A DNA stretch of 32,887 nucleotides from an uncultured Actinomyces sp. (GCA_946998115.1 CAMPYB010000013.1:1-32887); one strand, 5' to 3'; numbered from the stretch's first letter, positions 18,845 through 27,658 are shown. Notes: generated by a model from the sequence alone, not told the origin. A program made the numbers and translations.

Positions 18845-19846
18845 ATGGAAAAAGAAATAAAAGTTGCAACGATAATTGTGTCATATAATAGAAGTTCTCT
18901 ATTGAAGCAATCTTTGGAAGCTATAAATAATCAAAGCAGAAGCACGGATTATCTTATAGTTGTAGATAATAATTCTACTGATGATTCACTAGAAGTAGCA
19001 TCTTGCGCGAAAAATGTTACAAAAATTGTAAATTTAAAAGAAAACTTAGGCGGTGCTGGAGGTTTTACTGCAGGAATAGCTTTAGCTTTAGCAGAATATA
19101 AACCAGACTATGTTTGGATTATGGATGATGATTGCATCCCTGAAAAGCAAGCTTTAGAAGAACTTTTAAAAGTTACAGATTCTTATGATGGACAAGTTGC
19201 GCTTGTCGCGTCGGAAGCAATATGGCATGATGGCACAGTGCATCCTATGAATAAACCAAGACCTAGACGTTTTTTGAATTCAATTTCAAAAATGAAAGCT
19301 GAAAAAATTGCATGTACACAAATAAGGACTGCATCATTTGTTTCAATACTAATTGATACTAGAGCTATTTATGAAGATGGCTTGCCTATAGGTGATTTTT
19401 TTATTTGGAATGATGACTTTGAATACACAGGTAGAATATTAAAAAACAGAGTGGGACTTTATGCACCGAATTCTAAAGTTAAACATTTAACAAAACAGTT
19501 GGCAGGTTCTGATAAAGATCCAGGTGAACGTTTTTATTATGAAGTTAGAAATAAACTTTGGACTTATCGATATTCTAAAGCTTTTACTCTTTTTGAAAAG
19601 ATGATATACGTATTAGTTTCTTTACGTAGATGGTTTATTACTTATAAAAATTCGTGTGATAAGAGTGTAATTTACTCATGTTTAATAAAAGGAATGAAGG
19701 ATTCACTAAAACATTTTGATAATAATAGCGATTTTTTTGAGAAGCATTTTACGAGCGTAAAAGTGCAGAATTTTAATTGTGATACTGCAGCATATGAGAA
19801 GAACTTATATGAATGGTATTTGAATGAATTTCACAATTGTGAATAA
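18845..19846 (+). CDS. Family 2 glycosyltransferase, GlfT1/RfbF-like (putative galactofuranosyltransferase)
   Basis: 333 residues, GT-A fold. TIIVSYNR and VVDNNSTDDS bind the nucleotide, NLGGAGGFTAG follows, and MDDDCIP carries the DxD metal motif. NDDFEYTGRILK is the likely acceptor/base region. The NLGGAGGF stretch and overall layout are typical of the GlfT1/RfbF branch, which transfers galactofuranose or rhamnose to lipid-linked acceptors. With glf, wzm and wzt about 4 kb away, a role in starting or extending a Galf glycan is a reasonable inference. No signal peptide; it would act at the inner face of the membrane. Weak SD. It converges with the M20 gene, with a hairpin between. Confidence 0.8.
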   Translation: MEKEIKVATIIVSYNRSSLLKQSLEAINNQSRSTDYLIVVDNNSTDDSLEVASCAKNVTKIVNLKENLGGAGGFTAGIALALAEYKPDYVWIMDDDCIPEKQALEELLKVTDSYDGQVALVASEAIWHDGTVHPMNKPRPRRFLNSISKMKAEKIACTQIRTASFVSILIDTRAIYEDGLPIGDFFIWNDDFEYTGRILKNRVGLYAPNSKVKHLTKQLAGSDKDPGERFYYEVRNKLWTYRYSKAFTLFEKMIYVLVSLRRWFITYKNSCDKSVIYSCLIKGMKDSLKHFDNNSDFFEKHFTSVKVQNFNCDTAAYEKNLYEWYLNEFHNCE

Positions 19847-19922
19847 GAAAAAGCATATTAGTAAAGTGTTTTAATAAAAATTAGATCTTAAAAATATGAT
19901 TTATTTTTTATACTTCCACTTA

Positions 19923-19948
19923 GTTGGGAATATTTTTATATTCCCAAC
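19923..19948. terminator. Hairpin between the convergent glycosyltransferase and M20 genes
   Basis: Perfect 11-bp stem (gttgggaatat with atattcccaac) and a TTTT loop. It overlaps the last codons and stop of the minus-strand amidohydrolase. No long T tract on either side, so bidirectional termination is only likely, not certain. Confidence 0.45.
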
Positions 19949-21159
19949 CAGCACATGCTAGCAATAATTGCTGCACTTGCTCCCGTTTGAATAGTAGGAT
20001 TTATACGCGGAGCAAAAGCTGGATTATGATTAGGATATTTTGTGTCGTCTTTAAAGAAACCTCCAAAAGTCCAATAAGAATATGGCGCATTAAAGCAGTC
20101 AGGTATGTTGCTGAAATCTTCTGATGCAGGGACTTGCCCACAATCTATCACATTTTTTGCACCAAAATATTCTTTGAATGCTAAAGTAATTTTTTCTGTT
20201 GCTTGTAAATCATTGTTCGTTAAAGGATACGAGTCATAAAGTGAAAATTCTGGTTCTATTTGGCAAGAAGAGGCAATACATTCAGCTTTTACTATGCGTT
20301 TTATACCATCTATTAAATGTGTTCTCACTTGATTATCATAGGCTCTAATATTTACTAAAAGTGTTGCATTATCAGGTATTATATTGGATTTTGTGCCTGC
20401 TTGTATTGAACCTACAGTAAGTACTGCCATTTTTAGAGGATCTATTTCACGTGATACAAGAGTCTGTAATTTTAAAACAATACTTGACGCTATAACAACT
20501 GGGTCTATGCTTTTATGTGGCATTGAGCCATGGGACCCTTTACCATGAATTGTTATTTTTATTGAAGTAGCAGTTGATAATATTGGCCCTGCATGTGTAC
20601 CTACTTGTCCAGATAATACAGGTTCAGATAAAACATGTTGACCTAATACAATATTTGGCTTAGGGATTTTTAATGCAAGATCATCTTGAACCATAGATAT
20701 TGCGCCTTCAGCAGTCTCTTCTCCTGGTTGGAATAGAGCAATGTAGGTTCCTGACCATTTGTCTTTATTTTCGCTAAAAAATTTTGCGCTTGCAAGTCCT
20801 GCGCTAATATGAAAGTCATGTCCGCATGCATGCATGACTGGCACAATTTGTCCACTAGAATCTTTCATTTCTTTTTTTGAAGCATATTCGACGTCACTGT
20901 TTTCTTTTACTGGTAAGCCGTCTATATCTGCTCTATATAAAACAGTTGGACCTTGATAGTTTTTTATTATGCCGACTATTCCACCACCTATTTTTTGGGT
21001 TTCATATCCGAAGTCTGTTAAATATTTTTCAATTAGTTGTACTGTGCCTGTTTCTTGCATAGAAAGTTCAGGATTAGCATGCAACCATTTATATGTTTTT
21101 TCAAGCCAAGGTTGATATGATTGGATAATATTTTTTATATCGCTTAAATTTGTGCGCAT
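19936..21159 (-). CDS. M20-family metallo-amidohydrolase (amino-acylase/hippurate hydrolase type)
   Basis: 407 residues from the ATG at 21159, chosen because AAGGA stands 7 bases upstream; an in-frame ATG at 21186 has none. The M20D layout is complete. HACGHD (His110, Cys112, His114) and the catalytic/metal pair Glu148-Glu149 in PGEETAEG come first. Then GQHV follows, the dimerisation domain with HGKGSHGSMPHKSIDP, and a final NHNPAF His ligand. The enzymes remove acyl groups from amino acids or related amides in the cytoplasm. The neighbouring glycan genes do not explain it. An 18-bp palindrome lies about 80 bases upstream, overlapping a possible -35, and could be an operator. Confidence 0.9.
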   Translation of the reverse strand: MRTNLSDIKNIIQSYQPWLEKTYKWLHANPELSMQETGTVQLIEKYLTDFGYETQKIGGGIVGIIKNYQGPTVLYRADIDGLPVKENSDVEYASKKEMKDSSGQIVPVMHACGHDFHISAGLASAKFFSENKDKWSGTYIALFQPGEETAEGAISMVQDDLALKIPKPNIVLGQHVLSEPVLSGQVGTHAGPILSTATSIKITIHGKGSHGSMPHKSIDPVVIASSIVLKLQTLVSREIDPLKMAVLTVGSIQAGTKSNIIPDNATLLVNIRAYDNQVRTHLIDGIKRIVKAECIASSCQIEPEFSLYDSYPLTNNDLQATEKITLAFKEYFGAKNVIDCGQVPASEDFSNIPDCFNAPYSYWTFGGFFKDDTKYPNHNPAFAPRINPTIQTGASAAIIASMCWLGI

Positions 21160-21240
21160 AGTAATTCCTTGTCTGTAAAAAAACAAATTTTTTTATACAT
21201 ATTGTTACTATAAAATAATGTATAGTGTAAAATTATGCTG

Positions 21241-21258
21241 TTAACTATATATAGTTAA
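21241..21258. promoter_or_regulatory. 18-bp perfect palindrome upstream of the M20 gene (possible operator)
   Basis: ttaactatatatagttaa is a perfect inverted repeat. On the minus strand its right end runs into TTAACA, which with TACATT 16 bases further could be the M20 promoter. A repressor site covering the -35 is inference. Confidence 0.3.
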
Positions 21259-21291
21259 TATTTTACTTGTATTTGTATTTTTATACATAAA

Positions 21292-21335
21292 AGAATGTGG
21301 GTTTTTACAAATATAATTGTAAGAATCCACATTCT
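21292..21335 (-). terminator. Rho-independent terminator of the GT2 operon
   Basis: 19-bp stem including two G-U pairs, with loop atataa. On the minus strand the stem is followed by TTTTATG. It lies after the two glycosyltransferase genes and the degraded remnant, so it ends that operon. Confidence 0.7.
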
Positions 21336-21349
21336 ACTATATGTGTGAA

Positions 21350-21470
21350 TTATTTTGAATCTTTGTGCTTGCGTAATATAGTCACTAGTCTCAGTCCTGT
21401 TACACCGATTACTTTGTATAGAAGAATTCTTGAGTTATCACCTGTGTCTAGTGTTGCATAATTACTCCGC
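21350..21470 (-). pseudogene. Deletion scar of a third glycosyltransferase gene
   Basis: The minus strand begins with GCGGAGTAATTATGC (21456-21470), the same 15 bases that form the SD and start of the intact GT2 gene at 22483-22497. Its ATG is followed after two codons by TAG. In another frame, 37 codons stay open to TAA at 21350-21352. They encode a C-terminal tail, LLYKVIGVTGLRLVTILRK, that resembles the tail of the adjacent GT2 protein (LWHRLGITGIYLSLKLMR). The simplest reading is a gene whose middle was deleted, leaving its ribosome-binding site joined out of frame to its last codons. It sits directly after the intact GT2 gene and before the operon terminator. Confidence 0.6.
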
Positions 21471-21487
21471 TTTTAATTATTAAATAA

Positions 21488-22486
21488 TTATAGGAATTTT
21501 CTTAAAATTTTATATGCACGCATGAGTTTTAAGCTCAAATATATGCCTGTAATACCAAGTCTATGCCATAAGAATAAAATAACTTTTTGTTTTGAATTTT
21601 TATCATAATTATTTTTCTGTTGATTTGCCAATAAATTTTTATAAAAAGAATCATTTATAATTTTATTGAAAATAAACATGGCATTCTTTTTGGAATTATT
21701 TTCATAGTAATATCTGAAAATACCTAAAAATTTTATATAAAGCCACAAATTAATTGCAGTCTTTTCAGTATCACAGAGTGGATAAGTGTTAAAAATATCC
21801 CATTGCGCTTGAATAACTTCTTTTTCATAAAAATAATAGTTTTTATCGTAAGATTTAGTTGACGAATTTGAATTGTAAACATAATGATATAGTAATTTAG
21901 AAGTGGAAGCGATCACATTGCAATGAGAAAAATAATCTGCTAAAAATAATGCATCTTCGCCAAGTAATATTTTTTCATTAAATAAAATATTATTAGATTT
22001 AATAATATCTGTAATATACAACTTATTTACAGAAAAATTCATATATTGTAACTGACTAAATTTGGAAGGCATAGACATAAAAGTTTTATTATCTAAGACA
22101 AAATTTTCCGTAGGATAATACATATCAGTCACACCACAAATAGCTAAAGAAGCTTTGTTATCAATCAATAGACTATGTAAAGATTGCAAAAAAGTTGGGT
22201 CAACATAATCATCTGAATCTATGAAAGACAGATACTTTCCAGTAGCGTTTTTTATACCGTAATTTCTAGTTGAGCTAACACCTGCGTGTTGTAAAACATG
22301 AAAATGAAAACGTGAATCTTTTTTACTATATTCATCCATAATATTGTGGTAATCATTTTCGCTACCATCAATGCACACTAATACTTCAAAATCAGAATAT
22401 GTTTGTTTTAGTATACTGTCTAAGCATTTTCTAAACTTGTATAAATTAGAATTATAATAAGGTACGACGATGGAAATTTCAGGCAT
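21488..22486 (-). CDS. Family 2 glycosyltransferase (EpsJ/WcaA-like)
   Basis: 332 residues. The N-terminal GT-A domain has ISIVVPYYNS, VLVCIDGSEND, HAGVSSTRNYGI (acceptor loop) and SFIDSDDYVDP with the DxD metal motif. The C-terminal 130 residues are Lys/Asn/Tyr-rich and end in an amphipathic helix (GIYLSLKLMRAYKIL) that may touch the membrane. It starts two bases after the stop codon of the upstream GT2 gene; the SD GGAG lies within that gene's last codons, so the two are translationally coupled. Sugar and acceptor are unknown; a step in the glycan exported by Wzm/Wzt is likely from context. Confidence 0.88.
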   Translation of the reverse strand: MPEISIVVPYYNSNLYKFRKCLDSILKQTYSDFEVLVCIDGSENDYHNIMDEYSKKDSRFHFHVLQHAGVSSTRNYGIKNATGKYLSFIDSDDYVDPTFLQSLHSLLIDNKASLAICGVTDMYYPTENFVLDNKTFMSMPSKFSQLQYMNFSVNKLYITDIIKSNNILFNEKILLGEDALFLADYFSHCNVIASTSKLLYHYVYNSNSSTKSYDKNYYFYEKEVIQAQWDIFNTYPLCDTEKTAINLWLYIKFLGIFRYYYENNSKKNAMFIFNKIINDSFYKNLLANQQKNNYDKNSKQKVILFLWHRLGITGIYLSLKLMRAYKILRKFL

Positions 22487-22488
22487 AA

Positions 22489-23493
22489 TTACTCCGCATA
22501 AATATTAAGTTTTTTCTTTTTATCTAATAAATTTTTTAAATAAGCAAGTAGTATGTAAAATTTGAACTTATTTTTTCTAAGCAATTTTACGAACCTACCA
22601 CCTTTGCTGTAATAATATGGATATTCAGAAAGTTTTAAATCAAAACTTTCACATTCGCGTTTGTATTTTACAGATGGTGGCAAAACGAAATAAAAAGCAT
22701 ATTGCATATGACATAAGTCAACGACACGTTCTTGAATAATATTTTTTAGATAAGGTTTATTAACACTGGTATTACAATAATCAATCATAGCAAATACTAC
22801 ACGTTCATGATCTTTATAATGTTTTTTAATACCAGAAACACTCATGCTTTGACCATCACGAGAAGTTCTATAATAGTAAATAGGTCTAGCATAGTAAGAA
22901 AAACGTTCAGAATGATTGACAGCTTTAATGGAGTATTCTACATCAGTATAGAAACAATGTTCCATTACTGTAATATTGTTTTCTTGTAAAATATCCGTTT
23001 TGCAGGTGAGTGTGTGCATTGCAGGTAAATAAAAATCTACTTCAGACAAATAAAGCAACTCGCCATGATCAAAATTAGGATAAGCTCCTAATATATTTAT
23101 AATACTGCCATCAGCATCATTGAAAGATACAAAAGGTGAGTAAACAAAATCTGAATCGACTTTTTGCAAAAAATCAATAAAATCATCTAAATTTTCAACT
23201 GAAAAATAATCGTCGCCATCTAGTTGTTTAAAATATTTACCTTTGGCTAGTTCTATACCTTTATTTACTGTAGAACCCCAACCGCCGTTTTCTTTATTAA
23301 TGAGACGAAAAGTATCAGGATACATGTCAACATATTTTTGAGCAACCTGTGCTGTAGTGTCCGTAGATTGATCGTTAACTATCATTATATCTAACAAATC
23401 TTTATGATTTGATTTGCAAAAAGGTTCCAATGCTTCAGCTAACGTGTTTTCGACATTGTAAGCGGCAACTGAAACTGATAATACTTTACTCAT
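22489..23493 (-). CDS. Family 2 glycosyltransferase
   Basis: 334 residues. GT-A domain with LSVSVAAYNVENTL, IVNDQSTDTT, NKENGGWGSTVNKGIELA and KQLDGDDYFSVENL (DxD). A middle region contains MEHCFYTDVEYSIKA, and the C-terminal helical tail is basic (FVKLLRKNKFKFY). First gene of a minus-strand operon with the GT2 gene below it, and divergent from glf across 279 bp. SD AGGA lies rather far (11 bases) from the ATG. Donor and acceptor cannot be told from sequence. Confidence 0.88.
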   Translation of the reverse strand: MSKVLSVSVAAYNVENTLAEALEPFCKSNHKDLLDIMIVNDQSTDTTAQVAQKYVDMYPDTFRLINKENGGWGSTVNKGIELAKGKYFKQLDGDDYFSVENLDDFIDFLQKVDSDFVYSPFVSFNDADGSIINILGAYPNFDHGELLYLSEVDFYLPAMHTLTCKTDILQENNITVMEHCFYTDVEYSIKAVNHSERFSYYARPIYYYRTSRDGQSMSVSGIKKHYKDHERVVFAMIDYCNTSVNKPYLKNIIQERVVDLCHMQYAFYFVLPPSVKYKRECESFDLKLSEYPYYYSKGGRFVKLLRKNKFKFYILLAYLKNLLDKKKKLNIYAE

Positions 23494-23657
23494 AATTTAA
23501 ATAGTCCTATTTTATATATGGAATATATTCCACTTTATCCTAATAGCAAGTATAAATCAAATGTATTTTTATATTCACGAAAGGTGAAAATAGCGCAAAA
23601 ATATGGAAAATTTGTTATTTTTTTATGTATAAACAACCAATATTATTCTCCAAAAGT

Positions 23658-23687
23658 ATTATAATATAAAACTAATTGCTTTGTTAA
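23658..23687 (-). promoter_or_regulatory. Candidate promoter for the minus-strand GT2 operon
   Basis: On the minus strand TTAACA (23682-23687) and a perfect TATAAT (23658-23663) are 18 bases apart, about 165 bases before the GT2 start. Because the sequence is so AT-rich, a chance match is possible. No equally good promoter is seen for glf in the same gap. Confidence 0.35.
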
Positions 23688-23772
23688 AAGTAGCCTAAAA
23701 TAAAATATTGGTTTAAGATAATAATTTGTGTAAAGTGTGACAGTACATTTATGTTGTTTTTAGGAGTAGAAA

Positions 23773-24930
23773 ATGGATACAGACCTTATAGTGGTTGGAT
23801 CCGGTTTTTTTGGTTTGACAATTGCAGAAAGAGTTGCAAATGAACTGGGTCGCAAAGTAACTGTTTTAGAAAAAAGAAATCACATAGGTGGAAATGCTTA
23901 TTCAGAATTTGATGAAGAGACAGGTATAGAAATCCACAAATATGGTGCACATCTATTCCATACGTCAAACGAGAGAGTTTGGGAGTATGTTAACAAATTC
24001 ACTTCATTTACTAATTATGTTCACAGAGTTTATACAATATATAATGATGAAGTTTATCCAATGCCTATAAATTTGGGTACAATTAATCAATTTTTCAGAA
24101 GCGCTTATTCGCCATTAGAAGCCAGAAAATTAATCAGCAAACAAGCTGAAGAAATGAATGGTAGAAAAATTACTAATATGGAAGAAAAAGGTATATCGCT
24201 TATAGGTAGACCATTGTTTGAAGCTTTTATAAAAGGATATACTGCAAAGCAATGGCAAACTGATGCAAGTGAATTACCAGCTTCCATCATATCGCGTCTG
24301 CCAGTTAGATATAATTATAACAATAGATATTTTTCTGATAAATATGAAGGATTGCCAGTTAAAGGATATACTGCGTGGCTTGAAAAAATGGCAGAAAATA
24401 AAAATATCACAGTAAAGCTAAATACGGACTTTTTTGATGAAAATAATGAATATTCAAAAGATAAAATTGTTGGGAAAATTCCTGTTGTTTATACAGGGCC
24501 ATTAGACAGATATTTTAATTACAGTGAAGGCAAATTGTCTTGGCGTACTTTAGATTTTGAAAAAGAAATTTTACCTATAGAAGACTATCAAGGTACGTCA
24601 GTTATGAATTATGGAAATCGAGAAGTGCCATATACGCGTATACATGAGTTTAAACATTTTCATCCAGAAAGAGATTATCCTAAAGATAAAACAATAATCA
24701 TGCGTGAATATTCTCGATTTGCTGATAATAATGATGAACCATATTATCCGATTAATACTCCACAAGACCGCGAGGTTTTGTTGAAATATCGTGAATTAAT
24801 GAAAAATGAGGATAAAGTTTTCTTTGGTGGACGATTGGGCACATATCAATATTTAGATATGCACATGGCAATAATGTCAGCATTAACTATGTTTGATAAT
24901 GATTTGCGTCCAATTTTAGAAAGACAATAG
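23773..24930 (+). CDS. glf: UDP-galactopyranose mutase
   Basis: FAD enzyme that converts UDP-galactopyranose to UDP-galactofuranose. 385 residues, normal length. The N-terminal FAD-binding motif is VVGSGFFGLTIAERVA, followed by EKRNHIGGNAYSE. Other conserved parts are KYGAHLFHT, KQWQTDASELPASIISRLPVR, the substrate-site NRYFSDKYEGLPVKGYT, and the C-terminal GRLGTYQYLDMHMAI. AGGAG stands 7 bases before the ATG. It leads an apparent glf-wzm-wzt operon with an 18-base gap to wzm. Its presence is the best evidence that the local glycan contains galactofuranose. Confidence 0.96.
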   Translation: MDTDLIVVGSGFFGLTIAERVANELGRKVTVLEKRNHIGGNAYSEFDEETGIEIHKYGAHLFHTSNERVWEYVNKFTSFTNYVHRVYTIYNDEVYPMPINLGTINQFFRSAYSPLEARKLISKQAEEMNGRKITNMEEKGISLIGRPLFEAFIKGYTAKQWQTDASELPASIISRLPVRYNYNNRYFSDKYEGLPVKGYTAWLEKMAENKNITVKLNTDFFDENNEYSKDKIVGKIPVVYTGPLDRYFNYSEGKLSWRTLDFEKEILPIEDYQGTSVMNYGNREVPYTRIHEFKHFHPERDYPKDKTIIMREYSRFADNNDEPYYPINTPQDREVLLKYRELMKNEDKVFFGGRLGTYQYLDMHMAIMSALTMFDNDLRPILERQ

Positions 24931-24948
24931 GCTGAATAAGGTAAAAAT

Positions 24949-25818
24949 ATGTCACAAACTAATGGAAAAAATACTGTATTAACTGAACCTGGAAAAGGAA
25001 AAGGTCTCTTGGAAGTTTTCAAGAGAGTTTATCTTTTGCGTTTGTTAGTTCATAAAGAATTACGAGCAAGATATCGTGGATCATTTTTAGGTATGCTATG
25101 GTCATATGTTAAACCAGCAATACAATTTATAGTATTTTATTTTGCATTAGGTGTATTTTTACAAATGAATAGGGCAATAGAAAACTATTCAATATATTTA
25201 TTTTCAGGCATCATACTTATGAATTATTTCACTGAAGTATTTGCTAATTGTACAAGATCTGTAATTGTTAACGCTCCTTTGGTGAAAAAAATTTATTTGC
25301 CCCGTGAACTTTTTCCAGTTTCGTCGGTTATTGTCGGCATTGTGCACTTTTTGCCACAGCTTTTAGTGTTAGTGCTTGGCGCTTTGCTATATGGTTGGTT
25401 TCCTACAATTCATAGCATGGCTTATTTGATATTAGGGTTTGTAATAATTACAATATTCGCTTTAGGCTTAGGATTATTCTTTGCTGCATTAAATGTATTA
25501 TTTAGAGATGCTGAAAATTTTGTTGATATAATACTGATGATTGCTACATGGGTTTGTCCAGTTTTGTATAATTGGCAAAATGTTTATAATGCTGCAAGCG
25601 GAGGGATTATATGGAAGCTTTATCAGTTGAATCCTATGTCTCCAGCAGTTGAGTTATTCCATAACGTTTTTTGGACGTCTACGCTTTCTGTACCAACTGA
25701 AAACCCGCCTCACATGTTGATATGGTCTGCTATAGCTTTAGTTACATCAATAATAATTTTGATTATAGGTGAGTTAGTGTTTAGAAAATTAGATAAGAGA
25801 TTTGCGCAGGAATTATAA
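24949..25818 (+). CDS. wzm: Polysaccharide ABC transporter permease (Wzm/TagG family)
   Basis: 289 residues, ABC-2 type permease. A cytoplasmic N-terminal part (LVHKELRARYRGSFLGMLWS) precedes about six membrane segments from about residue 45 to 275. The family's PAIQFIVFYFALG and FRDAENFVDIILM are present. It pairs with Wzt to export a lipid-linked glycan across the membrane. SD AAGGT precedes the ATG. The stop is one base before the wzt ATG, a coupled arrangement. It resembles Rv3783 of the mycobacterial galactan exporter by context. Confidence 0.9.
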   Translation: MSQTNGKNTVLTEPGKGKGLLEVFKRVYLLRLLVHKELRARYRGSFLGMLWSYVKPAIQFIVFYFALGVFLQMNRAIENYSIYLFSGIILMNYFTEVFANCTRSVIVNAPLVKKIYLPRELFPVSSVIVGIVHFLPQLLVLVLGALLYGWFPTIHSMAYLILGFVIITIFALGLGLFFAALNVLFRDAENFVDIILMIATWVCPVLYNWQNVYNAASGGIIWKLYQLNPMSPAVELFHNVFWTSTLSVPTENPPHMLIWSAIALVTSIIILIIGELVFRKLDKRFAQEL

Positions 25819-25819
25819 A

Positions 25820-26596
25820 ATGGTTAAAAATATACAAGCAGGACAAGATAGTGAAATAATGCAAGATCAAGATGTAGTTATTTCTGTGAAAAATGTTACA
25901 AAAAAATTTATATTACGTAATACTCACACTCTTAAAGATATGGCTGTTTGGTCTCTTACAGGTAGAGCTTCTAAACTTAAAGATGAATTTTATGCTTTAC
26001 GAGACGTATCATTTGAAATCAAGCAGGGCGAGTCTGTAGCTTTGCTCGGATACAATGGTTCAGGAAAGTCCACAATGCTGAAATTAATATCAGGCGTTAT
26101 GGGACAGACAAAAGGTACTATTGGTGTAAGAGGAAAAATTGCGGGCTTAATAGAGGTTGGTGCAGGTTTTCATCCAGATCTTACAGGTCGCGAAAATGTT
26201 TTCTTAAATGGAGCTATACTCGGAATGACTAAAGAAGAAATAGAAAATTCTTTCGATAGTATAGTTGCTTTTTCTGAAATAGAACAATTTATTGACACAG
26301 AAGTAAAATTTTATTCCTCAGGTATGTTTTTAAGACTTGCTTTTGCAGTTGCTATTCATACCAATCCTGATTTGTTTTTAATTGATGAGATTTTGGCTGT
26401 GGGTGATGAGCCTTTCCAACAGAAGTGTTTGAAAAAGATTAAGGAATTTGCTTCTGAAGGTAAATCTTTAGTTATCGTTACTCATGATTTGAATAAAGTG
26501 CATGAGCTATGTGATCGAGGAATAGTTCTAGAGCATGGTGTTAAAAAATTTGACGGGCCTATTGATCAAGCTGTGGCATGCATGAGAGGAGAATAG
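25820..26596 (+). CDS. wzt: Polysaccharide ABC transporter ATP-binding protein (Wzt/TagH family)
   Basis: 258 residues from the ATG at 25820 (AGGAA upstream; an in-frame TTG at 25802 lies inside wzm). Walker A is GYNGSGKST, followed by the E...R.NVFLNG segment (TGRENVFLNGAILGM) typical of this family. The signature YSSGMFLRLAFA, Walker B LFLIDEILAVGD and His switch VTHD follow. The protein stops right after the nucleotide-binding domain, so it lacks the C-terminal carbohydrate-binding domain of O-antigen Wzt proteins. That is the short form seen in mycobacterial Rv3781, implying no chain-terminus recognition by the transporter. Confidence 0.92.
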   Translation: MVKNIQAGQDSEIMQDQDVVISVKNVTKKFILRNTHTLKDMAVWSLTGRASKLKDEFYALRDVSFEIKQGESVALLGYNGSGKSTMLKLISGVMGQTKGTIGVRGKIAGLIEVGAGFHPDLTGRENVFLNGAILGMTKEEIENSFDSIVAFSEIEQFIDTEVKFYSSGMFLRLAFAVAIHTNPDLFLIDEILAVGDEPFQQKCLKKIKEFASEGKSLVIVTHDLNKVHELCDRGIVLEHGVKKFDGPIDQAVACMRGE

Positions 26597-26665
26597 GTGC
26601 GTAAAATTTATTTGCGCAGTTATTCTACTAGTTTTATATTCGTGTTAATTATGCCAGTTCACTTA

Positions 26666-27658
26666 TTATTGTCCATATTTTGCGTAATTTGCTTCAATAT
26701 TTTCTTTGCGTGATTCCCAAAACCATCGATTTTCATCGTACCATTCGCATAGTATTTGTAATTCTTTTTCTAAATCGGCATGTAGTGGTGTGAAGTTTAT
26801 TTTATTGTTAACGTATGTGTTGTCGATTTTGTAGCTGAAATCATGATATTTTCTATCTTTAACTTGTAAATAATAATCAGGTGTTTTATCAAAATAATGG
26901 TTTAGAATTTTTACTATTTCAATATTTGTTTTTTCTGTACCATAACCTATAGTATATTTTCCAGTTAAATCTTTTTCTATAATTTTCATTAAGATTGCAC
27001 AATGATCAAGCACGTGGATCCATTGTCTTGATTGCATACCAGATCCATAAAGATGTGGTTTTTTATTTGAGAGTAAATTTGTTATTGTTCTTGGTATAAA
27101 TTTTTCAATATGCTGATATGGGCCATAATTATTGCAACAATATGTGATTGTTGCTTTTAAATTATATGAGTGTATCCATGCGTTCACTAATAAATCGGAA
27201 CTTGCTTTTGTAGCTGAATAAGGAGATGTTGGATTATATTTGCTGTTTGGAGTAAAAATTTTATGATTTTTTTCAGAATTAGTAATTGGGCCGAAAACTT
27301 CATCAGTGGAAATATGATGATATTTTTTATTATATTTAGAGCATAGTTGTATTAGATTATATGTGCCTATTATATTTGTTTCTATGAAAATTTTGGGGTT
27401 GTTAAAAGAATTATCATTGTGAGATTGTGCCGCAAAATTTATGGCAATATCACAATTTTTTATGAAATGTTCTATGCAATGTTTATTTGTTATGTCTCTT
27501 ACATATAAAGGTATTTTATTGTCATGTAGTATTTTAGGACAAGAACTATAATCTAAATTGTCAATTACTATAAGTTCATGTTTCGGATAATTTTTTTTCA
27601 CATATAAGCAAAAATTTGTGCCTATAAAACCAGCGCCACCTACTACTAATATTTTCAT
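26666..27658 (-). CDS. rmlB: dTDP-glucose 4,6-dehydratase-like enzyme (RmlB family)
   Basis: 330 residues, extended SDR fold. NAD site GGAGFIGTNF; catalytic STDEVFG (Thr-Asp-Glu) and YSATKAS (Tyr, Lys); NNYGPYQHIEKFIP; SRQWIHVLDHC; and the C-terminal EWYDENRWFWE. It would make dTDP-4-keto-6-deoxyglucose for deoxysugar donors such as dTDP-rhamnose. The usual DRPGHDRRY motif reads DRKYHDFSY, so substrate recognition may differ. No rmlA, C or D is in the window. It converges with wzt and has no visible SD. Confidence 0.83.
   Translation of the reverse strand: MKILVVGGAGFIGTNFCLYVKKNYPKHELIVIDNLDYSSCPKILHDNKIPLYVRDITNKHCIEHFIKNCDIAINFAAQSHNDNSFNNPKIFIETNIIGTYNLIQLCSKYNKKYHHISTDEVFGPITNSEKNHKIFTPNSKYNPTSPYSATKASSDLLVNAWIHSYNLKATITYCCNNYGPYQHIEKFIPRTITNLLSNKKPHLYGSGMQSRQWIHVLDHCAILMKIIEKDLTGKYTIGYGTEKTNIEIVKILNHYFDKTPDYYLQVKDRKYHDFSYKIDNTYVNNKINFTPLHADLEKELQILCEWYDENRWFWESRKENIEANYAKYGQ

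Noticed and set aside
26598..26618. Small hairpin between wzt and rmlB as terminator
   Set aside because: The stem is about 8 bp with a G-T pair, and there is no T tract on either strand; support is too weak.
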